Below, piece by piece: positions 23,943-32,651 of a stretch of 64,000 nt of DNA. The stretch covers positions 620,001-684,000 of the forward strand of contig NZ_AP024630.1 of NCBI RefSeq assembly GCF_019976975.1. The letters are read 5' to 3'. Below the pieces are notes generated by a model. That model did no database searches, was not told the origin of the DNA, and worked only from the letters and a program-made list of their open reading frames with translations. The translations under genes and the position numbers were made by a program. Positions within the stretch are counted from its first letter, which is position 1. Each line of letters begins with the position of its first letter. This stretch comes from Arthrobacter sp. NtRootA1 (GTDB lineage: Bacteria; Actinomycetota; Actinomycetes; Actinomycetales; Micrococcaceae).

Positions 23943-24719
23943 ATGAGTTCTGTGACAGCGCTCGAAAAGGCCGCTCAGCGGTCACGCCATCTCGTGCCCT
24001 TGGTGACTGTCGCCCTGATTGGATGTCTCGGCGGCTGCGAATATGAACCCGATAACGTCCCCCTCCCGTCCGCCAGTTCTCCGACTACGGAGGCCCGCAC
24101 GGTCCCGCCGCTGCCAGAGAGTCGCGACACCGGCACGGTCCCACCGCTGCCGGAGAGCGGCGACGTCGACGCCGGCACATACCTCGTCCCCGTCGCCGGC
24201 TACACGGAACCTTTCAAGATCACCGTGCCAGACGGCTGGTTTGCTCTCGACGGCCACAGCCTGGGCAAGGACGACCCGGATCACCCGGCTGAATGGGCCG
24301 TCTACATAACTCTTTCGCGCGCGTACTATGTGGCGAAGGACGCATGCACCTGGAGGGGCGCCCTTGCCGATTCCGGTCCGTCGGCCGAGGCCTTCGTTGA
24401 CGCGATGGCGGCGCAGTCGTCAACGGCAAGCACCCCTCCCGCCAAGGTCATGGTAGGCAATTACTCCGGCTTCGAGTTCGACCACTCCGTCGAGGGCAAC
24501 GTGGACATCACAGCCTGCAACGGCGGTCAGTTATGCATCCACTCAGAAGATACACAACGCTGCTCACGCTGGTACTTAACTCGGAATGAACACGAAACCT
24601 ACCGGGTGGTCGACCTGAACGGCCAGCGGGCTGTCGCCGCGGTGAGCCATATCGACGAATCGATCAATCCGGAGCTGATGAGGGAGGCACGCGCCGTCTT
24701 CGACTCGATCGTGTTCTAG
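23943..24719 (+). CDS. Predicted lipoprotein of unknown function
   Basis: A 258-aa exported protein. The N-terminus (MSSVTALEKAAQRSRHLVPL) leads to a hydrophobic stretch and the lipobox LGGC. A linker follows with two copies of TVPPLPES-x(4) from 36-bp tandem repeats. The mature part contains PFKITVPDGWFALDGHSLGK and a region around VGNYSGFEFDHSVEGN with several cysteines (CTW, TACNGGQLC, QRC). This recalls secreted actinobacterial proteins with a beta-rich domain, but I recognise no family. The start at 23943 puts the signal peptide at the front. The ribosome binding site is weak. Confidence 0.72.
   Translation: MSSVTALEKAAQRSRHLVPLVTVALIGCLGGCEYEPDNVPLPSASSPTTEARTVPPLPESRDTGTVPPLPESGDVDAGTYLVPVAGYTEPFKITVPDGWFALDGHSLGKDDPDHPAEWAVYITLSRAYYVAKDACTWRGALADSGPSAEAFVDAMAAQSSTASTPPAKVMVGNYSGFEFDHSVEGNVDITACNGGQLCIHSEDTQRCSRWYLTRNEHETYRVVDLNGQRAVAAVSHIDESINPELMREARAVFDSIVF
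24097..24168 (+). repeat. Two tandem 36-bp repeats in the lipoprotein linker
   Basis: 24097-24132 and 24133-24168 both begin GCACGGTCCC and encode the 12-residue unit TVPPLPES plus four variable residues. Confidence 0.8.
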
Positions 24720-24996
24720 TCCGATAAGTGACCATCTGATCCGATAGGCGATCCCGCCAACGGGCGCCGGCTCCTTCTCTGAACCCACCTGCATGTCTTT
24801 GAGCAAGACTCCCTTATGACCGTAAAGCTGCAGGACTGTGAAGTCTCGATCTCGACGGATACCTCTCGACCTAGCTCGGTCATATGCTCACAATAGAGAC
24901 GTCAGCTCCGCCAGCGCTGGATTCACCGTCGGGTAAGGGATCCCGCAACGGGACGGCAGCGCTAAACCAACTGCCTAGCCACTGGGTTTCTGTACT
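24720..24996. other. Intergenic stretch between convergent genes
   Basis: It begins with two copies of TCCGATARGYGA (24720-24731 and 24740-24751, 20 bases apart). Short GC hairpins such as TCCCGCAACGGGA (24939-24951) follow. No gene seen. Confidence 0.4.
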
Positions 24997-25614
24997 TCAA
25001 ACGATTCGCTGGCGAACGTCCCTGAGGGACTTGATGCCTTCGTGACGAAGGATCCTAACCGTCATGAAGACCACCAAAGCATGCAGGAGGACCAAGCCAA
25101 ACGTGCCGCCAAATTCGCTGAGGAACACCGCCATCATCGCGATGGACATCAATGAGTAGACGATGGCAGCAACCAGCGGTGCCGGGCTCATCGTGCCCAA
25201 TCCGCGTAAATTCCAGATTCCAATGAAGAGGCCCGCAAGGGACAACACACTGAATCCCACGATCACAGCCACAACGGTTGCGATCCAACCGACAGGTACG
25301 TGTTTTCCCGCTGCCTGGTAGTCCAGGAATTGCCCATTGATCTCAACCGTATTCGCGACAGTTATCCATGCCGTGAACAGTCCGAACATCAAATCGACGA
25401 AGCCCAGACAGTAACGCCTGAACCTCGTCGCTCCATCCGGAAGTGTATCTCGCCGACTGCGCTGTCCGTTCTTGTGAGCATGGCGTACAACAAGCCGCGC
25501 CCGTAGCCTTTGAGCTCGCCGCTTACCATGTGTGTTCACAGCAAATCTGATGCGACGATCGTTGGAAACCGCCCCTTCCCGGGAGCATGAGGTGTAGACA
25601 AACTCGCGTAACAT
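24997..25614 (-). CDS. Predicted four-span membrane protein of unknown function
   Basis: Up to 205 aa. After a basic N-terminal region come four hydrophobic segments, at about residues 70-90, 108-132, 142-164 and 169-187. They include VGWIATVVAVIVGFSVLSLA and TFGLVLLHALVVFMTVRIL. I recognise no family. The start is uncertain: 25614 leaves only 35 bases to the divergent LacI gene and shows no ribosome binding site, so a start further inside (for example GTG near residue 27) is possible. The Arg-rich N-terminus resembles spurious extension. The membrane part is probably real. Confidence 0.5.
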   Translation of the reverse strand: MLREFVYTSCSREGAVSNDRRIRFAVNTHGKRRAQRLRARLVVRHAHKNGQRSRRDTLPDGATRFRRYCLGFVDLMFGLFTAWITVANTVEINGQFLDYQAAGKHVPVGWIATVVAVIVGFSVLSLAGLFIGIWNLRGLGTMSPAPLVAAIVYSLMSIAMMAVFLSEFGGTFGLVLLHALVVFMTVRILRHEGIKSLRDVRQRIV

Positions 25615-25649
25615 CGTGGGAACCGGACACTAATTCATGAGGGGGACTG

Positions 25650-26648
25650 TTGCGGGCAACGGTCAAGGATGTGGCGCGCCGGGCGGGGGTGTCGCCGAAA
25701 ACCGTCTCGAACGTCATGAACGGAATCGTGCCGGTCAGCGCTCCAACGCGGCTCAGGGTTGAGCAGGCCATGCAGGAGCTCGACTACGTTCCCAACCTTT
25801 CCGCGCGCGGGCTCCGCAACGGCCGTTCGGGCGTCATCGCTTTGGCGCTGCCGGACCTGGCAACTCCGTTCTCCGCTGAAATGGCCCAGAGCATTGTGGA
25901 AGTGGCCCACGAGCAGGGCTGGAGCGTCCAGATCGAGGAAACAGGTTCCGATCCGCAGCGTGAGCAGGAGCTGATGACCCGGGCGCGCTCCAACCTCATC
26001 GACGGGCTAATTCTCAACCCGGTGGTGCTGGATGAAAGTGCCGTCAAGGTTGGCGTGGCCTTGCCTCCCGTTGTGCTGTTGGGTGAAGTGGCCCAGGAGC
26101 TTGCGGACCGCGTTTACGTGGACAGTTTCGCAGCGGCGCGGGATATGACGTTGGCCCTGGCCAAATCCGGGCGTCGGCGTATCGCGGTGTTGGGCATTAA
26201 CAAGACCAGGCAGTCTGCCACCTCGATTCAACGGAGGCGGGGTTACGAGGCCGCCCTCCAGATCCTCGGGATCCCGCGCGATGAATCCTTGCTGATTTCG
26301 TGCGGACTGTGGACGCCTGGATCTGCAGCCGAATCACTGGCCCGCTATCTGGATTCCAACCCGCTGCCGGAGGCGTTATTTTGCTTCACGGATTCGCTGG
26401 CCATTGGCGCCCTCAATGCGCTGTGGAAGAGGGGCGTTCGTGTCCCTGAGGACATCGCTGTGGCCGGATTCGACGACGTCACGGACGGGCGCTACGCCGT
26501 TCCCTCGCTGACTACCGTGTCTTTCGACAAGCGGACCATCGCCACCGAAGCGCTGCGCCTCCTCACTGAGCGCATGGCGGACAGGACCCACGGACAACGT
26601 GTCGTCACGGTGGACTACACCATTGTTGAGCGGGACAGCACCCGCTAA
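25650..26648 (+). CDS. LacI-family repressor of the arabinan/arabinoside operon
   Basis: A 332-aa regulator. The N-terminal HTH (TVKDVARRAGVSPKTVSNVM) and hinge helix (YVPNLSARGLRNGRSG) are followed by a periplasmic-binding-protein-like domain (VIALALPDL, FDDVTDGRYAVPSLTTV). A TTG start with GGGGGAC upstream is used. It lies just before an ABC importer and GH51 arabinofuranosidase on the same strand, and two palindromes with a central CG lie between. It is therefore probably the repressor of that operon, relieved by arabinose or an arabino-oligosaccharide. Confidence 0.9.
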   Translation: MRATVKDVARRAGVSPKTVSNVMNGIVPVSAPTRLRVEQAMQELDYVPNLSARGLRNGRSGVIALALPDLATPFSAEMAQSIVEVAHEQGWSVQIEETGSDPQREQELMTRARSNLIDGLILNPVVLDESAVKVGVALPPVVLLGEVAQELADRVYVDSFAAARDMTLALAKSGRRRIAVLGINKTRQSATSIQRRRGYEAALQILGIPRDESLLISCGLWTPGSAAESLARYLDSNPLPEALFCFTDSLAIGALNALWKRGVRVPEDIAVAGFDDVTDGRYAVPSLTTVSFDKRTIATEALRLLTERMADRTHGQRVVTVDYTIVERDSTR

Positions 26649-26668
26649 GCGGTCTCTGACATTTAACT

Positions 26669-26682
26669 GTGCGCGCTAACAA
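26669..26682. promoter_or_regulatory. Candidate LacI operator 1
   Basis: TGTGCGCGCTAACA is an imperfect 14-bp palindrome (TGTxxGC/GCxxACA) with the central CG typical of LacI-family sites. It lies just upstream of a candidate -35 box. Confidence 0.5.
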
Positions 26683-26689
26683 TTTCTCT

Positions 26690-26717
26690 TGCCTCAATTT
26701 TTACAACGATGTAATGT
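26690..26717 (+). promoter_or_regulatory. Candidate promoter of the arabinoside operon with LacI operator 2
   Basis: TTGCCT (26690-26695) and TAATGT (26712-26717) are 16 bases apart. TTACAACGATGTAA (26701-26714), also with central CG and 5-bp arms, lies over the spacer and -10 box, where a bound repressor would block RNA polymerase. Confidence 0.5.
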
Positions 26718-26828
26718 GAGAGCCGCGTCACCCCCGGGCCACCCTTTTACCCGGCAGTGGGGATGCACCGAAGCCGGATTTGCGCAGCAGTTGTGTCCTT
26801 TCAGCGGACCCTTCCAAAGGAGTGACGG

Positions 26829-28163
26829 GTGAAGCAGTTTGAATCTTTGACCGGGAAACAGTTGTCCCGGAGACAGTTATTGACGGGATCGGCCCTCCTC
26901 GGAGGCGGGCTTCTGGCCACTAGCCTCACAGGCTGTGGAGGTGCGGCCCAAGCCACCGGCGTCAGGGAGATCGGCTTCTGGCATCTCTTGTCCGGCGGGG
27001 ACGGTACCAAGATGCAAACGATGATCGCCAATGCCAACCAAGCCAATCCCGGCTTCAAGGTGCACCCCACCGTGTTGGCATGGGGCCCGCCGTACTACAC
27101 CAAGCTGGCCATGGCATCTGCCGGGGGCCGACCTCCAGAGGTAGCCATTATGCATGCCAGCCGAGTCCCGGGATATGCCCCGGGCGGCCTCATAGAGCCT
27201 TGGGATCTGGGGCTGCTGGCGGAGAATGGCATCACGCCGGAGAACTTCGCGCCGCGCATCTGGGAAAAGGGCCAGCAAGGCGGAAAAGTCTTCTCCCTGG
27301 CGCTGGACTCCCACCCGTTCATCATGTTTTACAACACTGACGTCGCCGCCAAAGCGGGGCTCCTGGAAGGCGATGGCCAGTTGCACGAGGTCAGTTCGCC
27401 GAACGAGTTCAAGGCCATGGCACTGGAGATGCAAAAGGTCACCAAGGCACATGGATTGTCCTTTGGCTACCTGAACCTGGGCTCGCAGATGTGGCGGCTG
27501 TTCTACACGCTCTATAAGCAGCATGGAGCGGAAATTGTCCTCACGCCCGGACGGCAGATGGAGGCGGATAGGGACGCTGCGATCGAATCGCTGGAATTCA
27601 TGGCCTCGCTCTTCGACGACACCATCGCGGCCAAGAGCGGCGACATCAACACCGGTATTGCAGAATTCGTCCGTGGCGATTCGGGAATGCTCTTCAGTGG
27701 AGGCTGGGAACTGCCCACCATGAAGAAAGCAAAGTTGCCGGTTGACGCCGTCACCATCCCGACTCTTTATGGGACGCCCGCCTCGTACGCCGACTCTCAT
27801 TCCTTCGTCCTCCCGCGCCAGCTCGTGGTGGATGAAGTGAAGCGGAAGGATGCGTACAAGTTCGTCAGTGACGTTCTGAAGGGTTCGCTGTTGTGGGCTG
27901 AGGCAGGCCATATCCCGGCGTTCCAGCCCGTGGTTCAGTCGCCAGCCTACGGCCAGCTCACGCCTCAGATCCACTACGCCAACGCGGCGGACATCATCGC
28001 CTACGATCCCGAGGCGTGGTTCAGCGGCTCCGGCTCTGACTGGCAGACCTACTTTGCCGAGCATATCCAGAACGTGCTTCTGGGGCGTGACAAAGCAAGC
28101 GCCGGGTGGGATGGCTTCGTGGCCCGCACCAACGACCTTCTATCCCGTCCCAATCCGGTCTGA
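26829..28163 (+). CDS. Carbohydrate ABC importer, solute-binding lipoprotein (Tat-type signal)
   Basis: A 444-aa family 1 solute-binding protein. The N-terminus has a twin-arginine motif (SRRQLLTG), a hydrophobic stretch and lipobox LTGC, so export by Tat and lipid anchoring are likely. The mature part shows GFWHLLSGGDGTKMQ, the loop GMLFSGGWELPTM and a C-terminal segment typical of oligosaccharide binders. A GTG start follows AAAGGAG. It is first in an operon with two permeases and GH51. No ATPase gene is present, so a shared MsmK-type ATPase from elsewhere is expected. Confidence 0.92.
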   Translation: MKQFESLTGKQLSRRQLLTGSALLGGGLLATSLTGCGGAAQATGVREIGFWHLLSGGDGTKMQTMIANANQANPGFKVHPTVLAWGPPYYTKLAMASAGGRPPEVAIMHASRVPGYAPGGLIEPWDLGLLAENGITPENFAPRIWEKGQQGGKVFSLALDSHPFIMFYNTDVAAKAGLLEGDGQLHEVSSPNEFKAMALEMQKVTKAHGLSFGYLNLGSQMWRLFYTLYKQHGAEIVLTPGRQMEADRDAAIESLEFMASLFDDTIAAKSGDINTGIAEFVRGDSGMLFSGGWELPTMKKAKLPVDAVTIPTLYGTPASYADSHSFVLPRQLVVDEVKRKDAYKFVSDVLKGSLLWAEAGHIPAFQPVVQSPAYGQLTPQIHYANAADIIAYDPEAWFSGSGSDWQTYFAEHIQNVLLGRDKASAGWDGFVARTNDLLSRPNPV

Positions 28164-28199
28164 CCGGGACCAGCGCACCGAGCGACAAAGGAGTCCTTC

Positions 28200-29147
28200 A
28201 TGAGTTCCTCTACACTGTCCCGGCAGACCAGCCAACCACGGACAACACCCAGCCCAGGCATCAAGTCCGGGCTATCTCTCCGAAGAAGAAGGGACACCCT
28301 GAACGGGTGGGCATTTGCAGCACCCTTCCTGGTGTTCTTCCTCGTCTTCCTCGTTTGGCCCATTCTGTACGGCTTTTACATGAGCCTCACGGGCAAATCC
28401 CTGACAGGCGCCAACGACGCTCTCATCGGTTTTTCCAACTACGCCGAAGCCTTTGCCGATGCCGGCATGTGGCGTTCACTGGGCAACACGTTGTACTTCA
28501 CAGTCATCAGTACAGTTCCCTTGGTGCTGGTTGCGTTGGTCATGGCGGCGCTGTTGAACATCGGCCTTCCAGCCCAGTGGCTGTGGCGGCTCTCCTACTT
28601 TGCCCCGTTCCTGTTGGCGTCCACGGTTGTGTCGTTGTTCTTCGTCTGGATGTACAACCCGCAGCTCGGCCTGATCAACGATTTCCTGTCAAAGTTCGGC
28701 ATCGCAAAAGTGGGGTGGCTTAACGATCCCAATGTGGCCATGTGGTCAATCGTGATCGCGACACTCTGGTGGACTGTTGGCTTCAACTTCCTGCTCTACC
28801 TGGCGGCAATGCAGAACATCCCCGTCCAGCACTACGAAGCAGCGTCACTGGACGGTGCCGGCGCCTGGCGGCAATTCTTCTCCATTACTCTTCCGCAGCT
28901 CACGCCCACCACCGTGATGATTGTGTTGCTCCAGATCCTGGCTTCCCTGAAGGTCTTTGACCAGATTTACCAGATGACAGCCGGGGGTCCGGGCGGATCT
29001 ACCCGTCCCGTGGTCCAGTACATCTTCGAAACCGGGTTCACCGGATACCGGCTGGGATATTCCGCAGCTATCTCCTACATCTTCTTCGGACTGATCGTGC
29101 TGGTTTCCGCGCTGCAGTTCGTCATCACCCGCCGCAGGAGCGCATAG
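28200..29147 (+). CDS. ABC sugar importer permease 1 (MalF/AraP-like)
   Basis: A 315-aa inner-membrane permease with six predicted spans. The EAA-type loop that contacts the ATPase is seen as EAASLDGAGAWRQFFSITLP. The N-terminal RRRDTLNGWAFAAPFLVFFL is typical of the first-position permease in this family. The start has AAAGGAG. It ends 2 bases before the second permease. Confidence 0.94.
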   Translation: MSSSTLSRQTSQPRTTPSPGIKSGLSLRRRRDTLNGWAFAAPFLVFFLVFLVWPILYGFYMSLTGKSLTGANDALIGFSNYAEAFADAGMWRSLGNTLYFTVISTVPLVLVALVMAALLNIGLPAQWLWRLSYFAPFLLASTVVSLFFVWMYNPQLGLINDFLSKFGIAKVGWLNDPNVAMWSIVIATLWWTVGFNFLLYLAAMQNIPVQHYEAASLDGAGAWRQFFSITLPQLTPTTVMIVLLQILASLKVFDQIYQMTAGGPGGSTRPVVQYIFETGFTGYRLGYSAAISYIFFGLIVLVSALQFVITRRRSA

Positions 29148-29149
29148 CC

Positions 29150-30046
29150 ATGGCAATCACCACCCTCACCCGTTCGACCCCAGCCACCGGTAACCGCCAA
29201 GTCATACGGCAGCCGCGCAAAAAACTGACAGTGGGCAAGATCGCGGCAGTCACGGCCGCCGCCTTCATTGCCGTCCTCTGGCTGATCCCGTTCGCCTGGG
29301 CCACGGTTACTGCGTTCAAGTCCGAAGCGGATGCGTCAGCGTCCAAGATCAGCTGGGTTCCGCCGTCGGGCTTTACCTTTGACGCTTTCGTCAACGTGTT
29401 CCAGGCAGGGAACATCCCGCTCTGGACGTGGAACTCGCTCTACACCTCCGCGGCCATTACGGCAATCACACTGGTGATCTCCGCCCTCATCGCTTACGCA
29501 CTCTCCAGGATCGAGTTCAAAGGCAAGAAGGTTCTGATGGTCGTGATCATCGCGGCCATCATTGTCCCGCCACCCGTGCTGATGATTCCGCTGTTTTACC
29601 AAATGCTCGCGTTCAAAATGATCGATACCTCATGGGCAATCATCCTGCCGCAGGTGATTCACCCTGCCATGGTGTTTGTCCTCAAGAAATTCTTCGACCA
29701 GATCCCGCATGAACTGGAAGAAGCGGCAGTGATGGACGGTGCCAGTCGTCTCCGGATCTTCCTGCAGATCATCCTGCCGTTGTCCCGGCCCATCCTGGCC
29801 GCCGTCGCGATCTTCGTGTTCATCGGTGCGTGGAACAACTTCCTGTGGCCGTTCATCTCCACCAACGACGACTCCCTTCTGACCCTCCCGGTGGGTCTGC
29901 AAACCATCAAGAGCGCCTACGGCGTCCAGTACGCGCAGAACATGGCGTCTGCCTTGCTGGCAGCTTTGCCGCTCATCGTCGTCTTCCTGTTCTTCCAACG
30001 CCAGATCATCAAGGGCATCTCGACGACGGGACTCGCCGGCACCTGA
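29150..30046 (+). CDS. ABC sugar importer permease 2 (MalG/AraQ-like)
   Basis: A 298-aa permease with six predicted spans and the EAA loop LEEAAVMDGASRLRIFLQI. The start AGCCATGG follows the preceding stop closely, showing translational coupling. Together with the binding protein and first permease it completes the membrane part of the importer, probably for arabino-oligosaccharides given the GH51 gene that follows. Confidence 0.94.
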   Translation: MAITTLTRSTPATGNRQVIRQPRKKLTVGKIAAVTAAAFIAVLWLIPFAWATVTAFKSEADASASKISWVPPSGFTFDAFVNVFQAGNIPLWTWNSLYTSAAITAITLVISALIAYALSRIEFKGKKVLMVVIIAAIIVPPPVLMIPLFYQMLAFKMIDTSWAIILPQVIHPAMVFVLKKFFDQIPHELEEAAVMDGASRLRIFLQIILPLSRPILAAVAIFVFIGAWNNFLWPFISTNDDSLLTLPVGLQTIKSAYGVQYAQNMASALLAALPLIVVFLFFQRQIIKGISTTGLAGT

Positions 30047-30096
30047 CCGGCCGCTTCTTACGCATCACCAGACCTAAAACACAACCAAGGAGACAA

Positions 30097-31635
30097 ATGT
30101 CCCGCGCACGCATCACCCTCGATCGCGATTTCACCATCGGCGAGGTACCCCGGCGCCTCTTCGGCTCCTTCGTGGAGCATATGGGTCGCTGTGTATACAG
30201 CGGCATCTACGAACCCGGACACCCTGAGGCCGACGAGAACGGCTTCCGCCAGGACGTCCTGAAGCTCGTCAAGGAACTAGGTGCCACCGTCATCCGGTAC
30301 CCCGGCGGAAACTTCGTCTCCGGCTATAACTGGGAGGACGGCATCGGCCCGCGCGAGTCCCGGCCCCGCCGCCTGGACGGCGCCTGGCACACGGTGGAAA
30401 CGAATGCTTTCGGCCTGCACGAGTTTGTGGACTGGTCCAAGCAGGCCGGCACGGAAATCATGGAAGCAATCAATCTGGGCACCAGGGGAGTGGATGCTGC
30501 CCGCGAGATCGTGGAGTACGCCAACCACCCGGGCGGCAGCTACTGGTCGGATCTCCGCGCCAAGAATGGCCACAAGGACCCGTTCGATATCAAGCTCTGG
30601 TGCCTGGGCAACGAAATGGACGGTCCTTGGCAGATCGGCCACAAGACCGCCGAGGAGTATGGGCGACTTGCCCAGGAAGCGGCCAAGGCCATGCGCTTCG
30701 TGGACCCGGACATTGAATTGGTGGCCTGTGGCAGTTCCAACTCCCGGATGCCTACGTTCGGTGCCTGGGAGCAAACGGTCCTCACCCACACCTATGACGA
30801 GGTGGACTACGTTTCCCTCCACGCCTACTACTTCGAAGAAGAAGGCGACGTCGGCAGCTTCCTGGCATCCGCCGTCGACACCGACTACTTCATCGAGTCA
30901 GTGATCGCCACCGCGGACGCCGTCCGGGCCAAGGGCAAGCACAAGAAGCACATCAACCTGTCCTTCGACGAATGGAACGTCTGGTACCAGCGTGGCCTGG
31001 ACACTGAGGACCAGCCTCACAACGTGATCAAGGCTGGCTGGCGCGAGCACCCCCGTGTCATCGAGGACAAGTACAACGTGACGGACGCGGTGGTGGTGGG
31101 AACCCTGCTGAACTCGCTGCTCCGCCACGGCGACCGCGTCAAGATCGCCAACCAGGCGCAGTTGGTCAACGTCATCGCGCCCATCCTGTCGGAAGAGAAC
31201 GGGCCGGCCTGGAAGCAGACCATTTTCCATCCGTTCGCCCGGATGGCTGAGCTCGCCAAGGGCCAGATCCTGCGGCTTTCCGTGGACTCGGACAAGTACG
31301 AGAATGAGCGGTTCGGCGGCACGGACCTTGTGGACGTCAGCGCCACGTGGAACGAGGAAACAGGGCGCGTTGCGCTGTTCTTCGCGAATCGCGGGCTGGA
31401 GGAAGCGGCCGACGTCGAGGCAGCCCTGCGCGGTTTCGACGCCCGGCAGGTTGTCCGTGCCGAAGTCCTGGAGATCCCCGAGGGCGGCGACAGGTTCACC
31501 ACCAACACCCAGGACCAGCAGGGCCGGGTCGGCCTGAAGCCGCTGGAAGGCGTCAAGGCTACTGGTTCGGAACTCCGGCTGACGCTGCCCGCATTGTCCT
31601 GGGCCGTCGTCGAGCTTGAGGTTGTGAAAAACTAG
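30097..31635 (+). CDS. Alpha-L-arabinofuranosidase, GH51
   Basis: A 512-aa retaining glycosidase releasing L-arabinose from arabinan- and arabinoxylan-derived oligosaccharides. The acid/base is Glu173 (CLGNEMDGPW) and the nucleophile Glu292 (FDEWNVWY). The N-terminus (FGSFVEHMGRCVYSGIYEP) and GATVIRYPGGNFVSGYNWED are family signatures. No signal peptide is present, so it acts in the cytosol on imported oligosaccharides. The start follows CAAGGAGACAA. It is last in the operon and followed by a large hairpin. Confidence 0.96.
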   Translation: MSRARITLDRDFTIGEVPRRLFGSFVEHMGRCVYSGIYEPGHPEADENGFRQDVLKLVKELGATVIRYPGGNFVSGYNWEDGIGPRESRPRRLDGAWHTVETNAFGLHEFVDWSKQAGTEIMEAINLGTRGVDAAREIVEYANHPGGSYWSDLRAKNGHKDPFDIKLWCLGNEMDGPWQIGHKTAEEYGRLAQEAAKAMRFVDPDIELVACGSSNSRMPTFGAWEQTVLTHTYDEVDYVSLHAYYFEEEGDVGSFLASAVDTDYFIESVIATADAVRAKGKHKKHINLSFDEWNVWYQRGLDTEDQPHNVIKAGWREHPRVIEDKYNVTDAVVVGTLLNSLLRHGDRVKIANQAQLVNVIAPILSEENGPAWKQTIFHPFARMAELAKGQILRLSVDSDKYENERFGGTDLVDVSATWNEETGRVALFFANRGLEEAADVEAALRGFDARQVVRAEVLEIPEGGDRFTTNTQDQQGRVGLKPLEGVKATGSELRLTLPALSWAVVELEVVKN

Positions 31636-31641
31636 CGCCGC

Positions 31642-31709
31642 ACCCAACTGAGTCGCACTTGAGCGCGTTTTGAGCTCTCATAACGCGCACTACTGCGACT
31701 CAGTTGGGT
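31642..31709. terminator. 68-bp nested hairpin between convergent genes
   Basis: Outer arms ACCCAACTGAGTCGCA (31642-31657) and its exact reverse complement (31694-31709) enclose a second stem, GCGCGTT (31663-31669) / AACGCGC (31682-31688). It lies 6 bases after the GH51 stop and 24 before the DsbA-like stop, so it can act on both strands. The size and perfect ends also suit a repetitive intergenic element. Confidence 0.6.
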
Positions 31710-31733
31710 TCGCGTACGACGGCGGGTGGCTGG

Positions 31734-32432
31734 CTAGATTGCGCAGCCGTCAGGGCCGCATGCCTCGGCATCGGACGCGCCCACGGGGATCAGGGGATTG
31801 GCTTCCTGCCACGCCTGGTTCAGCGCTTCGCTGAAGAGCGCCGCCGGCTGCGCACCGGAGATGCCGTACTTGCGGTCGATCACGAAGAACGGAACACCGG
31901 TGACGCCGATAGCGCGGGCTTCATTGATGTCCTCGTTGACGGCGTCCGAATATTTGTCGGTGGTGAACAGCTCTGCGACTTCCTTAGCCGGGAGTTCCAG
32001 AGCGGCGCCAAGTTCCGTGAGGTACTCCTGGTTGCCAATGTCCTTGCCGTGCTCAAAGTGATCGCTGAGCAGGCGTTCCTTGGCGGCATCCTGGCGGCCA
32101 TGGGCTGCGGCGAGGTGGATCAGGCGATGGGCCGTGAAGCTGTTGGCAACCACTACCTTGTCGAAGTGATAGTCCAGGCCTTCGCCCTTGGCGGTCTCGG
32201 TGACGTGGGCGAACATCTGCTTGACCTGCTCCGGAGCCATGCCCTTGCGCTTGCTCAGGTAGTCCAACTCCGTGCCGTCATAGTGTCCCGGGATTGAAGG
32301 GTCCAGCTGGTAGCTCTTCCACTCGATGTCCACGGAATCACGGTGCGGAAACTGTGCCAGGGCCGTCTCAAAACGGCGCTTGCCGATGTAGCACCACGGA
32401 CACGCGACGTCGGACCAGATCTCAATCTTCAT
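31734..32432 (-). CDS. DsbA-family oxidoreductase, FrnE-like
   Basis: A 232-aa thioredoxin-fold protein with the active site CPWC (WSDVACPWCYIGKRRF) and the cis-Pro loop GVTGVPFFVID. The helical insert and EFSEALNQAW-type end match the FrnE/DsbA-like subgroup. There is no signal peptide, so it is cytosolic. The C-terminus carries an extra Cys pair (ACGPDGCAI). Start at 32432 (MKIEIW) follows the family. An in-frame extension to 32495 has no support. Roles in disulfide isomerisation or polyketide-type isomerisation have been reported for relatives. Confidence 0.88.
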   Translation of the reverse strand: MKIEIWSDVACPWCYIGKRRFETALAQFPHRDSVDIEWKSYQLDPSIPGHYDGTELDYLSKRKGMAPEQVKQMFAHVTETAKGEGLDYHFDKVVVANSFTAHRLIHLAAAHGRQDAAKERLLSDHFEHGKDIGNQEYLTELGAALELPAKEVAELFTTDKYSDAVNEDINEARAIGVTGVPFFVIDRKYGISGAQPAALFSEALNQAWQEANPLIPVGASDAEACGPDGCAI

Positions 32433-32651
32433 GCTTTGGTCAACCTTCAGGGCCTGGCGCGCATTCCGGAAAAGTCTGTTATTTTCGTCACCCATTGCCG
32501 GGGCTGGTGTGCCCAGCCTAATGTGTGAAGCAGGTTATGCAGTTAGCCGGTGGGGGCGCTCTTCGCCCCAAGAATCGCGTGTGTCTGGGGCCGCGATGAT
32601 CACGAGGTGAATCCCGTGCGTGGGGTTCGCATATTTGTGGAGGCCTTCAGC

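Noticed and set aside
26877..28064. 395-aa minus-strand frame opposite the solute-binding protein
   Set aside because: Antisense to a clearly real lipoprotein gene in a conserved operon.
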